This document shows, one piece after another, positions 1 through 8,102 of a stretch of DNA of 64,000 nucleotides. Below the pieces are notes generated by a model that worked only from the letters and a program-made list of their open reading frames with translations, was not told the DNA's origin and ran no database searches. How positions within the stretch are numbered: position 1 is the first letter of the stretch; each line of letters starts with the position of its first letter. The stretch covers positions 124,001 through 188,000 of the forward strand of contig JAHBVB010000002.1 in NCBI GenBank assembly GCA_019637805.1. The letters run 5' to 3'. Position numbers and translations under genes: made by a program. This stretch comes from Anaerolineales bacterium. Its GTDB lineage: Bacteria > Chloroflexota > Anaerolineae > Anaerolineales > UBA11579.

Positions 1-656
1 TTAAGAGCCATGAAAAAGCGATCGCTGCCATCGACGGCGGCAAGTTCAAGCACGAAATTGCTCCCGTGGAAATTACGGACAAGAAGGGCAAAGTTACCCT
101 GGTCGATACTGACGAGAGCCCGCGGCGCGATACTTCGCTGGAGGTGCTGGCCAAGCTGCCGCCGGCTTTCAAGGCCGACGGCCGCGTGACCGCCGGCAAT
201 GCGCCCGGCCTCAACGACGGCGCATCGGCCGCCGTGCTGGCCAGCCGCGCCAAGGCCGAACAACTCGGCCTCAAGCCGCTGGCCCGCGTGGTGGGCTATG
301 CCCAGGCGGCCGTGGATCCCAAGTATATTTTCATTGCTCCCGCCCGCGCTATCCCGGTGCTGTTGGATAAGGTCGGCTGGACGCTGAAAGACGTGGATCT
401 GATCGAGCTCAACGAAGCTTACGCCGCCCAGGTGCTGGCCGACGGCTATGCCCTGGCCGATCAGGGCTGGGATTGGGACAAGGTCAACGTGAACGGCGGC
501 GCCATCGCTCTGGGCCACCCGCTGGGGGCCAGCGGCACCCGCGTGCTGGCTACGCTGATCTACGCACTGAAAGACCGCGGCCTGAAGCGCGGCATCGCTT
601 CGCTGTGTCTGGGCGGGGCCGAAGCGGTGGCCATGGCCATCGAGATCGAGGACTGA
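1..656 (+). CDS. Acetyl-CoA acetyltransferase (thiolase), C-terminal part, truncated by window start
   Basis: The frame is open from base 3, so only the last ~217 residues are present and the true start lies outside the window. The visible part is the C-terminal half of a thiolase, which condenses or cleaves acyl-CoA thioesters in beta-oxidation or acetoacetyl-CoA formation. Seen directly: an ELNEAYAAQ motif (family NEAF-type), the NGGAIALGHPLGASG block carrying the catalytic His, and a terminal CLGGAEAVAM block carrying the second active-site Cys. Its TGA is followed after 1 nt by the DinB gene, and a 3-hydroxyacyl-CoA dehydrogenase lies further downstream. This supports a fatty-acid/ketoacid oxidation operon. 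Confidence 0.93.
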   Translation, partial: KSHEKAIAAIDGGKFKHEIAPVEITDKKGKVTLVDTDESPRRDTSLEVLAKLPPAFKADGRVTAGNAPGLNDGASAAVLASRAKAEQLGLKPLARVVGYAQAAVDPKYIFIAPARAIPVLLDKVGWTLKDVDLIELNEAYAAQVLADGYALADQGWDWDKVNVNGGAIALGHPLGASGTRVLATLIYALKDRGLKRGIASLCLGGAEAVAMAIEIED

Positions 657-657
657 G

Positions 658-1146
658 ATGGACGCGAATGAGCGCAACCAATTGATCGAAGCCTATCGCA
701 CGGCTTTTGATGAGTTTGAGCAAGCCCTGGCAAGTATCCCGCAGGAAGCTTGGCAGTTTCGGCCAGCGCCGGGCGAGTGGAGCGTGCACGAGGTGATCAT
801 CCACCTGGCCGACAGTGAGACCAACAGCTACCTGCGGGCGCGCCGTTTGGCCGTGGATCCGGAACTGCCGCTGATGGCCTACGACCAGGACGCCTGGGCC
901 GCCAAGCTGGACTATCACAGCCAGGACACCGACACTGCGCTAGCACTTACGCGTTTGGCGCGCGCAGCGACCTATGATTTCATCAAAGATCTACCCGATG
1001 AGGTCTGGGCGCATGTGGGCGTTCACCCTGAATACAAAGATCCCTATACCTTTGAGCGCTGGCTGAGCATTTATGCCAACCACCCGCGCCAGCACACAGA
1101 GCAGATCTTGAACAATTACGCCGCCTGGCAGGCGGGGCAGGAGTAG
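658..1146 (+). CDS. DinB-family (DUF664-like) protein
   Basis: A 162-residue protein with the layout of DinB/YfiT four-helix-bundle proteins, which bind a divalent metal through three histidines and often act as thiol-dependent S-transferases or have no known reaction. Candidate metal ligands are the His residues in HEVIIHLAD (about residues 42-46) and in HPRQHTEQI near the C-terminus. The ATG follows the thiolase stop by 1 nt and the next gene begins 3 nt after its TAG, so it is translated within the thiolase/dehydrogenase operon. Its role there is unknown. Confidence 0.85.
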   Translation: MDANERNQLIEAYRTAFDEFEQALASIPQEAWQFRPAPGEWSVHEVIIHLADSETNSYLRARRLAVDPELPLMAYDQDAWAAKLDYHSQDTDTALALTRLARAATYDFIKDLPDEVWAHVGVHPEYKDPYTFERWLSIYANHPRQHTEQILNNYAAWQAGQE

Positions 1147-1149
1147 CGC

Positions 1150-1995
1150 ATGGCGATCGAGCATATCTTCGTTGTAGGCGCCGGCACGATGGGCAACGGC
1201 ATCGCCCAAACCGCGGCCGTCTCCGGCTATCAGGTGACCATGATGGACGTGGCCGCTGAGCAGGTGCAGCGCGGCAAGGCCGCCATCGAAAAATCTGCCG
1301 CCAAGCTGGCCGAAAAAGGCAAGCTCAGCGCCGAGCAGCAGGCGGCCGCCGGCGCCATTGCCATCACCACCCAACTGGCCGGAGTGGCTGAGGCAGACTT
1401 GGTTATCGAAGCCGCCACCGAAAACCCGGAGCTCAAGTTCAAGCTCTTTCAGGATCTGGACGCCATCGCCCGCCCCGGTGTCATCCTGGCCTCCAATACC
1501 TCTTCGATCAGCATCACCAAACTGGCGGCTGCCACCGGGCGCCCGGGTGAAGTGATCGGTATGCACTTCTTCAACCCGGTGCCGCTGATGAGCCTGCTGG
1601 AAGTGGTGCGTGGCTCGGCCACCGCGGACATGACTGTGTCTGCCATACTGGAAGCCGGCGCCCAAATGGGCAAGACGGCCGTGGTGGTCAAAGACTCGCC
1701 GGGCTTTATCTCCAATCGCATTCTTTGCCCCATGATCAACGAAGCCATCCTGGCTTTTGAAGAAGGCGTCGCCGACGCCGAAGGCATCGATACCATCATG
1801 CGCCTGGGCATGGCCCATCCCATGGGACCGCTGACCTTGGCAGACCTGATCGGCCTCGATGTGGTGCTCTTCATCATGGAAGTGCTGCACCGCGACTTTG
1901 CCGACGACAAATACAAGCCGGCTGAACTGCTGCGCCAGATGGTGGCTGCCGGCGAACTGGGCCGCAAAAGCGGCAAAGGCTTTTACAGCTACTGA
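1150..1995 (+). CDS. hbd: 3-hydroxyacyl-CoA (3-hydroxybutyryl-CoA) dehydrogenase
   Basis: A 281-residue NAD-dependent dehydrogenase of usual single-function Hbd/PaaH length, oxidising L-3-hydroxyacyl-CoA to 3-ketoacyl-CoA. The N-terminus has a Rossmann motif (VVGAGTMGNGIA, residues 8-19). The family signature HFFNPVPLM with the catalytic His follows at about residue 138, with the conserved SPGFISNRI and the C-terminal helical domain ending in GRKSGKGFY. It is the last gene of the thiolase operon, and a bidirectional terminator follows 16 nt after the stop. It would supply the substrate for the upstream thiolase. Confidence 0.95.
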   Translation: MAIEHIFVVGAGTMGNGIAQTAAVSGYQVTMMDVAAEQVQRGKAAIEKSAAKLAEKGKLSAEQQAAAGAIAITTQLAGVAEADLVIEAATENPELKFKLFQDLDAIARPGVILASNTSSISITKLAAATGRPGEVIGMHFFNPVPLMSLLEVVRGSATADMTVSAILEAGAQMGKTAVVVKDSPGFISNRILCPMINEAILAFEEGVADAEGIDTIMRLGMAHPMGPLTLADLIGLDVVLFIMEVLHRDFADDKYKPAELLRQMVAAGELGRKSGKGFYSY

Positions 1996-2010
1996 TCGCA
2001 ACGACGCATC

Positions 2011-2042
2011 AAAAAAGGCCGGGCGAAAGCCCGGCCTTTTTT
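2011..2042. terminator. Bidirectional intrinsic terminator
   Basis: A GC-rich inverted repeat (GGCCGGGC / GCCCGGCC, GAAA loop) is flanked by six A on the left and six T on the right. It therefore works as a hairpin plus U-tract on both strands. It sits between the convergent hbd and ABC permease genes and should end both transcripts. Confidence 0.93.
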
Positions 2043-2049
2043 GTTCGGG

Positions 2050-2880
2050 TTAGGTGATGAAGCTGGGGTAGATCTTGGCGGCAATCGCGATCAGGATAGC
2101 TGCCATCACGGCCAGCAAACCCAGGTCGAAGGCCAGGCCAAACTGGCTCTGCGCCCCGACCAGGATCAACGAACGCAGCGCATCCACCATGTAGGTCAGC
2201 GGGTTGTAGAGTGAGATGTTTTGCAGCCACCCCGGCATCATCTCGATGGGATAGATGGCGTTGCTGGCGAAGAACAGCGGCATGGTCAGCACCTGACCCA
2301 CACCCATGAAACGTTCACGCTCTTTCATCCAGATGGCGATGATCAGCGAGAGTGTGGCGAAAACGATCGCCCCCAAGATCACCGTGACAAAAACGCCCAG
2401 CAGGTTGAGCAGGTTCCAGTTGGCCTGGATGCCCAGCAGGTAGATGGTCAGCATCACAATGGCAGCTTGTGAGCAGCCGCGCATGCTGGCGCCCAGGCCC
2501 TTGCCCAACACCAGGGCGGCGCGCGGCGCCGGGCTGGCCAGGAACTTGTGGATGATGCCCAGATCACGCTCCCAGATCAGCGCCAGGCCGTAGAAGATGG
2601 CCACGAAGAGCACGCTCTGCGCCAGAATGCCCGGCGCCATGAATTCGATGTAGCTGTACTCGCCGGTGGGGATGCCGCGGGCGCCCGCCAGCACCTGGCC
2701 GAAGATCAGCAGCCACAGCAGGGGCTGGATGGCGCGCGTCAGCAGGTTGAACGGGTCATGGCGGATCTTGCGCAGCTCCATCTCGAAGATGTTAAAGGTC
2801 TTGCTCCAGAAATAGGCGAAGCTGGCCAGGGGTCCACGGGTGGTGATGGCTGGGGGGCTAGCGGATTCTGCGAACGTCAT
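2050..2880 (-). CDS. ABC-2 type transporter permease (daunorubicin/multidrug efflux type)
   Basis: A 276-residue membrane protein with about six transmembrane helices and the ABC2_membrane layout, including an N-terminal amphipathic segment before the first helix (LLTRAIQPLLWLLIFG). It pairs with the adjacent ATPase as a DrrAB-type exporter, probably of a drug or lipid. The start is the ATG at 2880, preceded by GAGG at a good distance. This start overlaps the end of the ATPase gene by 23 nt. The open frame extends further upstream, but that part is antisense-like low-complexity sequence without membrane character. The bidirectional terminator lies just downstream. Confidence 0.93.
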   Translation of the reverse strand: MTFAESASPPAITTRGPLASFAYFWSKTFNIFEMELRKIRHDPFNLLTRAIQPLLWLLIFGQVLAGARGIPTGEYSYIEFMAPGILAQSVLFVAIFYGLALIWERDLGIIHKFLASPAPRAALVLGKGLGASMRGCSQAAIVMLTIYLLGIQANWNLLNLLGVFVTVILGAIVFATLSLIIAIWMKERERFMGVGQVLTMPLFFASNAIYPIEMMPGWLQNISLYNPLTYMVDALRSLILVGAQSQFGLAFDLGLLAVMAAILIAIAAKIYPSFIT

Positions 2881-3655
2881 CTCGGGTCCTCGATACATTG
2901 ATATAAGAGCCGCTGGCCTCGATGGCCCCGCCGGCATAATGGCTGAACACGTCGTCCAGGCTGACCCCATTGCGGTTGAGGCCGGCTTTGAGCTCGCTAG
3001 GCCCGCCAATGGCGGCCACCTGGCCGTGGTGCAGGATGGCGATGCGCTGGCACAGTTCGTCGGCCTCATCCATGTAGTGGGTGGTCAGCAGGATGGTGGT
3101 GCTGAACTCCTGGCGCAGCCGCTGGATGTGCTCCCAGACCGAGGCGCGTGCGATCGGGTCCAGGCCCACGGTGGGCTCGTCCAGGAAGAGCACCCGCGGC
3201 GCATGCAGCACAGACTGGGCAATTTCCAGCCGGCGGATCATGCCGCCGGAATAGGTCTTGACCAGCTTGCCCGCCGCGTCTTGCAGGCCCATAATCCCCA
3301 GCAGGTGGTGAATGCGCTCGTCGCGCTGGGCGCGCGGCAGGTCGTAGAGCTTGGCGAAGATCAGCAGGTTCTCATAGCCGGTCAGCGTGCCGTCGGCGGA
3401 GAGCAGCTGGGGTACGTAGGCGATCACCTGGCGCACCAGATTCGCCTGCCGGGCGATGTCATAACCGGCGACTGTGGCGCTGCCGCGAGTGGGCGGAAGC
3501 AGGGTGGTCAGCATGCGCAGCATGGTAGTTTTGCCGGCCCCGTTGGGTCCCAGCAAGCCAAAGATCTCGCCCTCAGTCACGCTCAGATCAACCTGGTCCA
3601 CGGCGGTGAACTTGCCAAACTCACGGGTGAGTCCCCGGGTTTCGATGATGTTCAA
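2858..3655 (-). CDS. ABC transporter ATP-binding protein, DrrA type
   Basis: A 265-residue ATPase subunit that energises the downstream ABC-2 permease. Visible motifs are Walker A GPNGAGKT (about 36-43), the signature YSGGMIRRLEIA, Walker B VLFLDEPTVGLDP and the H-loop TTHYMDEAD. The length and the DEPTVGLDP form fit drug-resistance and polyketide exporters of the DrrA/CcmA class. It overlaps the MarR regulator by 4 nt (ATGA), so regulator, ATPase and permease form one operon. The substrate cannot be predicted from sequence alone. Confidence 0.96.
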   Translation of the reverse strand: MNIIETRGLTREFGKFTAVDQVDLSVTEGEIFGLLGPNGAGKTTMLRMLTTLLPPTRGSATVAGYDIARQANLVRQVIAYVPQLLSADGTLTGYENLLIFAKLYDLPRAQRDERIHHLLGIMGLQDAAGKLVKTYSGGMIRRLEIAQSVLHAPRVLFLDEPTVGLDPIARASVWEHIQRLRQEFSTTILLTTHYMDEADELCQRIAILHHGQVAAIGGPSELKAGLNRNGVSLDDVFSHYAGGAIEASGSYINVSRTRDDVRRIR

Positions 3656-4110
3656 GGCTTCTTCCTGTCTTGCTGCTCCGGGCCTGCAAAGGCCTCCCGC
3701 AGCATCTGCAATGATTCCAGCAGCTGTTGCTGCTGTTGTGGTGAAAGGTGTGCCAGCTTGGCAGAGATAAAGCGCCGGGTGTGCGTGTTGGCTGTCTCGA
3801 TGCGCTGCTTGCCTTCCGGCAGGATGCTGAGCTGTACCCGGCGGCGGTCGCTGCTGTCTGTTTCCCGCGCCACCAGCCCGCGGCGCACCAAATCGTCCAC
3901 CTGCTTGGAGGTGGAGGGCGCCTCCAGGCCGATGTGCTCGGCGACCTCATTGAGGGAGCAGCCCGGATTGCGGTTGATGTAGGCCAGGGCGCGGAACTCC
4001 GGCAGGGTCAGGTTGGGGTCGCGCTGCGAACGGAACTCCTTGCGCAGCACGCGCATGACCCAGGGAATGACTTCCAAGACACTGTCGACTGCCGATTTGG
4101 TTTCTGGCAT
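3652..4110 (-). CDS. MarR-family transcriptional regulator
   Basis: A 152-residue winged-helix regulator of typical MarR length. The recognition segment is GCSLNEVAEHIGLEAPSTSK (about residues 50-70), followed by the wing containing DRRRVQLSILPEGK. Such proteins usually repress their own operon until a phenolic or drug ligand binds. It is the first gene of the efflux operon and overlaps the ATPase by 4 nt. A perfect 7-bp inverted repeat lies between the promoter and the ATG and is the likely autoregulatory operator. Confidence 0.94.
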   Translation of the reverse strand: MPETKSAVDSVLEVIPWVMRVLRKEFRSQRDPNLTLPEFRALAYINRNPGCSLNEVAEHIGLEAPSTSKQVDDLVRRGLVARETDSSDRRRVQLSILPEGKQRIETANTHTRRFISAKLAHLSPQQQQQLLESLQMLREAFAGPEQQDRKKP

Positions 4111-4119
4111 AGTCTGAAT

Positions 4120-4138
4120 TAGTTTCTTTTTGAAACTA
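4120..4138. promoter_or_regulatory. Probable MarR operator palindrome
   Basis: TAGTTTC-TTTTT-GAAACTA is a perfect 7-bp inverted repeat with a 5-nt spacer. It lies 10 nt before the marR start and just downstream of the predicted transcription start, a position where a bound MarR dimer would block initiation. No other strong palindrome is present in this intergenic region. Confidence 0.75.
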
Positions 4139-4148
4139 TTTGATAATG

Positions 4149-4177
4149 AATATACTTCAGTGGCCCTCTACTGTCAA
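4149..4177 (-). promoter_or_regulatory. Sigma-70-type promoter of the marR-ABC operon
   Basis: On the minus strand TTGACA (4177-4172) and TATATT (4154-4149) are separated by exactly 17 nt. The expected start point is near 4142, giving a leader of about 30 nt that contains the palindromic operator. Confidence 0.85.
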
Positions 4178-4257
4178 GCCGCCCAAACTCGTTTCCCGCT
4201 ACCCAGCGGTTGGATGTATTCCTTTACAGGTACAATCGTAAAGAAAGCGAGGTAAAG

Positions 4258-5178
4258 ATGGGTATTCTAGGTCAAATTGGCCAGTTCACGTTTTGGATTC
4301 TCCTGTTCCTGTTTCTGTTCTTTAGCGCAGTCTTCACGGTGCAGCAGCAGACTGCGGTCATTGTGCAGCGTTTTGGTAAGTTCGTCCGCATTTACAAAGC
4401 CGGTCTGAACTTCAAGATCCCCTTCATCGAGATGATCGCCGGGCGCGTCAACCTGCGTTTGCAGCAACTGGATGTTGAGATCGAAACCAAGACCCGCGAC
4501 AACGTCTTTGTGCGCATGGTGGTCTCGGTGCAGTACTTGATCCGCGAAGACAAGGTGTACGACGCTTTCTACAGGCTGCAAGAGCCGCTGACCCAGATCC
4601 GTTCCTTCGTCTTCGATGTGGTGCGTGCCAACGTACCCAAGATGCTGCTGGATGAAGTCTTTGAGAACAAAGAAGACATCGCCACAGCCGTGCGCAATGA
4701 ACTCTCTGACGCCATGGACGACTTTGGCTATGACATCCGCCAGACCCTGATCACAGACATCGATCCGGATGATAAGGTCAAGCAGGCCATGAATGAGATC
4801 AACACTCAGCAGCGCCTGCGCCTGGCGGCTACGGAAAAGGCTCAGGCCGAGTACATCATGACTGTGCGGGCGGCCGAGGGTGAAGCAGAAAGCAAGCGCC
4901 TGCAGGGTGTGGGTATCGCCAACCAGCGCAAGGAAATTGCGCAGGGCTTGAGTACGGCAGTGGCCGACTTCCAGAAGGAGATCAAAGAAGTCGCTCCGCA
5001 AACCGTGATGGACTTGCTGATGGTCACCCAGCACTTTGACATGCTTAAGGACATCGGCGCCCACGCCGGCAGCAAAGTAGTGTTGATCCCCTATTCCCCC
5101 AACGCGGTCTCTGACCTGACGGACCAGATGCGCAATGCGATCTTCGTCGGCGAAGAAATGACCCGCGGAGACAAGTAA
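4258..5178 (+). CDS. SPFH/band-7 (stomatin/HIR-like) membrane protein
   Basis: A 306-residue protein with one N-terminal membrane helix (about residues 10-27) followed by an SPFH domain (TVQQQTAVIVQRFGKF onward). It ends in a long Ala/Glu/Lys-rich coiled coil (about 190-250) with the family run AEGEAESKRLQGVGIANQRK. It resembles the stomatin/hypersensitive-induced-response subgroup, which forms oligomeric membrane scaffolds and often modulates proteases. The ATG at 4258 is chosen because GCGAGG lies just upstream and the hydrophobic helix follows directly. A TACAAT hexamer (4231-4236) is a possible -10. It is monocistronic, with a terminator right after the stop. Confidence 0.93.
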   Translation: MGILGQIGQFTFWILLFLFLFFSAVFTVQQQTAVIVQRFGKFVRIYKAGLNFKIPFIEMIAGRVNLRLQQLDVEIETKTRDNVFVRMVVSVQYLIREDKVYDAFYRLQEPLTQIRSFVFDVVRANVPKMLLDEVFENKEDIATAVRNELSDAMDDFGYDIRQTLITDIDPDDKVKQAMNEINTQQRLRLAATEKAQAEYIMTVRAAEGEAESKRLQGVGIANQRKEIAQGLSTAVADFQKEIKEVAPQTVMDLLMVTQHFDMLKDIGAHAGSKVVLIPYSPNAVSDLTDQMRNAIFVGEEMTRGDK

Positions 5179-5197
5179 CCTCGTTTGCGATTTGCCA

Positions 5198-5230
5198 AGA
5201 GGCGGGCCAACTGGCCCGCCTCTCTTTTTT
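5198..5230 (+). terminator. Intrinsic terminator after the SPFH gene
   Basis: A perfect 11-bp stem (AGAGGCGGGCC / GGCCCGCCTCT) with an AACT loop is followed by a C plus six T. It starts 20 nt after the SPFH stop codon. Confidence 0.95.
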
Positions 5231-5237
5231 AACCCAG

Positions 5238-5243
5238 TACAAT
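5238..5243 (+). promoter_or_regulatory. -10 element of a probable leaderless methyltransferase mRNA
   Basis: TACAAT ends 7 nt before the ATG at 5251 and there is no Shine-Dalgarno sequence. Transcription would start at or next to the A of the ATG. The upstream terminator ends only 8 nt earlier. Confidence 0.6.
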
Positions 5244-5250
5244 CAAAGGC

Positions 5251-5925
5251 ATGGACGACTCTGCTCTCTTGGCCGAACAACTGGCTTACTACCAGGCCCG
5301 AGCACAGGAATATGACGAATCTGTCCAGCAGACCGGGCGCTTTTCCGGGCCGGGGATGCCTGCGGTGGACGCCGAATGGAACCACATCGTGCAGGCTGTG
5401 CTGGCGCTGGGGCCACAGGGCACGGCCCTGGAACTGGCCTGCGGCACTGGCCTGTGGACCCAGCACCTGGCCGAAATCGCCGGGCAGCTGACTGCTCTGG
5501 ACGGGGCGGCGGAGATGCTGGCGACCAACCGCCGCAAGCTGGGCAACCCGGCCATCCAGTATGTTCAGGCGGATCTGTTCGATTGGCAGCCCCAAGCCCA
5601 ATACGACCTGGTCTTTGCGGCTTTTTGGCTCTCGCATGTGCCTGCTGACCTGCTGGCCGGCCACCTGCAGCAGATCCGCCGGGCTGTAGCGCCCGGCGGG
5701 CGGCTGTTCCTGGTGGACGAGCCCGCCCGCGGCCAGCAGCTCTCCGGATCCACTGAAGGCCAAGTGCAGGAGCGCCAGCTGCATGACGGTAGCCGCTTCC
5801 GGATCGTTAAGGTGTACTACGACCCCGACCAGCTTGCCGAGCAACTGGGCGCCTTGGGCTTTGGGCAAGCTGATGTTTGGCAGGGCGACTATTTCTTTTG
5901 TTTGCAGGCGCGCGCCCAAGAGTGA
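5251..5925 (+). CDS. Class I SAM-dependent methyltransferase
   Basis: A 224-residue methyltransferase. Motif I is LELACGTGLWTQHLAE (about residues 51-66), followed by the acidic LTALDGAAEML strand end, motif II around YDLVFAAFWLSHVP and motif III APGGRLFLVDEP. The N-terminal AYYQARAQEYDE type start is common in small-molecule (ubiquinone-biosynthesis-like) methyltransferases. The acceptor is unknown. The stop precedes the acyl-CoA synthetase by 4 nt, so the two are probably co-transcribed from the leaderless promoter. Confidence 0.9.
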   Translation: MDDSALLAEQLAYYQARAQEYDESVQQTGRFSGPGMPAVDAEWNHIVQAVLALGPQGTALELACGTGLWTQHLAEIAGQLTALDGAAEMLATNRRKLGNPAIQYVQADLFDWQPQAQYDLVFAAFWLSHVPADLLAGHLQQIRRAVAPGGRLFLVDEPARGQQLSGSTEGQVQERQLHDGSRFRIVKVYYDPDQLAEQLGALGFGQADVWQGDYFFCLQARAQE

Positions 5926-5929
5926 GGCC

Positions 5930-7885
5930 ATGATGACCCATCCCTCCTTTTCTGACCCCGTGGTCTGGCAGCCGAGCGAGGACTATATTGACAATGCGCG
6001 GCTGACCGAATTCATGCGTCTTCACGGCATTGCCGATTACGCCGAGTTGATGCAGCGCTCCACCCAGGACGTGGCCTGGTTTACCGAAGCCGTGCTCCAG
6101 TTCCTGGATATCCAGTTCTACGAGCCTTATTCCCAAGTGGTGGACCTCTCCAAAGGCATTGCCTGGCCGCAGTGGTGCGTAGGCGGGCAGATGAACATCG
6201 TGCACAACTGCCTGGACAAGTACATCGGCACGCCCACGGAGGCGCAACCGGCGCTGGTGTGGGAGGGCGAAGATGGCGCCACGCGCACACTGAGCTATGC
6301 CGAGCTGCACGCCCAGGTGAACCAGGCGGCCAACGCCCTGCGCAGCCTGGGGCTGCGCAAGGGCGATGCCATCGGCATCTTCATGCCGATGGCGCCCGAG
6401 ATCGCCGTGGCCCTGCTGGCCATCGCCAAGATCGGCGGCATTATCCTGCCGCTGTTCTCCGGCTACGGCATGGAAGCCATGGCCAGCCGCCTGGCCGACG
6501 GCGACGCCAAGGCGCTGTTCACCGCCGACGGCTTCCCGCGCCGCGGCCGGCGAGTGAACATGAAAGCGATCGCCGACCTGGCTGCCGCCCAGCTGCCGCA
6601 GCTCAAGCACATCATCGTGCTGAACCACGCCGGGCTGGATGTGCCCTTCACCCAGGGCCGCGACCATTGGTGGCACGACTTAGTGGCCACCCAGTCCCCG
6701 CAGGCGGAAACCGAGCGCACCGCGGCGGAAGACCCGCTGATGATCATTTACACCTCCGGCACCACCGGCCGGCCCAAAGGCGCGCTGCACACTCACTGCG
6801 GGTTCCCCGTGAAAGCCGCTCAGGACATGGCCTTTGGCACCGACGTGCGCCCGGGCCACCTGATCTATTGGATGACCGATATGGGCTGGATGATGGGCCC
6901 CTGGCTGGTGTTCGGCGCCCTGCTGCTGGGCGCCAGCTTCTTCCTGTACGATGGGGCACACGACCATCCCTCCCACGACCGGCTGTGGGCCTTGGTGGCA
7001 CGCCACCGCATCACCACGCTGGGCGTTTCGCCTACATTGATCCGGGCTTTGATTCCGTTCGGCGCCCGGCAATTGAACGGACACGACCTCTCCAGCCTGC
7101 GCTACTTCGCCTCGACCGGTGAGCCGTGGAACCCGGACCCCTGGCGCTGGTTGTTCGAGGTGGTGGGCGAATCGAAGCGGCCGATCATCAATTATTCGGG
7201 GGGCACTGAGATCTCCGGCGGGATTGTGATGGGCAACCCTATCCTGCCGCTGAAGGCGACCGGCTTTGCGGCGGCCTGCCCGGGGATTGCCGCCGATGTG
7301 TATGACGAGAACGGTCAGCCGGTCACCGGCCAGGTGGGCGAGCTGGTGATCACTGCGCCGTGGATCGGCATGACGCGCGGTTTTTGGCAGGATGCGGCGC
7401 GCTATAAGGAAACCTATTGGTCGCGCTGGCCGGATGTGTGGGTGCACGGCGATTGGGCGGCGCGTGATGCGGATGGGCAGTGGTACATCCTGGGCCGCTC
7501 CGACGACACGATCAAGGTAGCCGGCAAGCGCCTGGGTCCAGCTGAGGTCGAATCGGTGCTGGTGGCCCACCCGGATGTGGTGGAAGCCGCGGCGATCGGC
7601 GTGCCGGATGAGTTGAAAGGCAGCAGCGTGGTGTGCTTTTGCGTGCTGGCCGCCGGCGTGGCGGCGGATGATGCGCTGCGGCGGGAACTGCGCGCCAGCC
7701 TGGTGGCTGCGCTGGGCAAACCGTTGGCGCCGCGGGCGATCCTGTTCGTGAGCGACCTGCCCAAGACGCGCAACGCCAAGGTGATGCGCCGCATGGTGCG
7801 GGCGGCCTATCTGGGTGAAGACCCCGGCGACACCTCCTCCCTGGTGAACCCACAGGCGATGGACGAGATCCGCCGGGCGCTTTAG
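5930..7885 (+). CDS. AMP-dependent acyl-CoA synthetase of acetyl-CoA synthetase architecture
   Basis: A 651-residue ANL-family enzyme that adenylates a carboxylate and transfers it to CoA. It has the N-terminal ACAS_N region (WPQWCVGGQMNIVHNCLDKY), the P-loop IIYTSGTTGRPKG (about 264-276), the NYSGGTEISGG motif, and the hinge and A8 region GRSDDTIKVAGKRLGPAEVES. The catalytic-lysine segment is PKTRNAKVMRR near the C-terminus. True acetyl-CoA synthetases have WWQTE where this protein has YSGGTE, so the bulky pocket Trp is absent and a larger acid is likely. The start is ATG 5930 (or ATG 5933, which has better spacing from GAGG). Confidence 0.93.
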   Translation: MMTHPSFSDPVVWQPSEDYIDNARLTEFMRLHGIADYAELMQRSTQDVAWFTEAVLQFLDIQFYEPYSQVVDLSKGIAWPQWCVGGQMNIVHNCLDKYIGTPTEAQPALVWEGEDGATRTLSYAELHAQVNQAANALRSLGLRKGDAIGIFMPMAPEIAVALLAIAKIGGIILPLFSGYGMEAMASRLADGDAKALFTADGFPRRGRRVNMKAIADLAAAQLPQLKHIIVLNHAGLDVPFTQGRDHWWHDLVATQSPQAETERTAAEDPLMIIYTSGTTGRPKGALHTHCGFPVKAAQDMAFGTDVRPGHLIYWMTDMGWMMGPWLVFGALLLGASFFLYDGAHDHPSHDRLWALVARHRITTLGVSPTLIRALIPFGARQLNGHDLSSLRYFASTGEPWNPDPWRWLFEVVGESKRPIINYSGGTEISGGIVMGNPILPLKATGFAAACPGIAADVYDENGQPVTGQVGELVITAPWIGMTRGFWQDAARYKETYWSRWPDVWVHGDWAARDADGQWYILGRSDDTIKVAGKRLGPAEVESVLVAHPDVVEAAAIGVPDELKGSSVVCFCVLAAGVAADDALRRELRASLVAALGKPLAPRAILFVSDLPKTRNAKVMRRMVRAAYLGEDPGDTSSLVNPQAMDEIRRAL

Positions 7886-7906
7886 CCTTACAGCCCCCAA
7901 AAGATA

Positions 7907-7934
7907 TATTAATCCCCGCGGGGGCGGGGGTTTT
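7907..7934 (+). terminator. Intrinsic terminator after the acyl-CoA synthetase
   Basis: CCCCGC / GCGGGG form a GC stem with a GGGG loop, flanked by A/T-rich arms (ATTAAT on the left, TTTTAAT on the right). The run of T after the stem fits termination of the plus-strand operon. The rest of the gap to 8102 contains no gene I can support. Confidence 0.75.
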
Positions 7935-8102
7935 AATATAACTTGACAATTAATACAACTTTTCATCGCCGGTTCCAGGCACCTTAAGATACAACGCTTG
8001 GACGACAGGCGCGCATCGCTCCCTCAAAATGTCAAGCGGTTGGCGGCCCTGGACGACTAAGCCACGGTATGATTGCCAGCATATTTTTCCGCGGAGATTT
8101 CT

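Noticed and set aside
991..2001. 336-codon open frame on the minus strand
   Set aside because: It is antisense to the 3-hydroxyacyl-CoA dehydrogenase, with biased composition and no motifs.
4267..5931. 554-codon open frame on the minus strand
   Set aside because: It lies opposite the SPFH and methyltransferase genes, and its translation is His/Gln/Arg-rich without domain motifs, so it is a shadow.
7943..7948. TTGACA as a -35 box before the flavoenzyme gene
   Set aside because: No -10-like hexamer lies 15-19 nt downstream, and it is ~150 nt from the start codon, so it is probably chance in an A/T-rich stretch.
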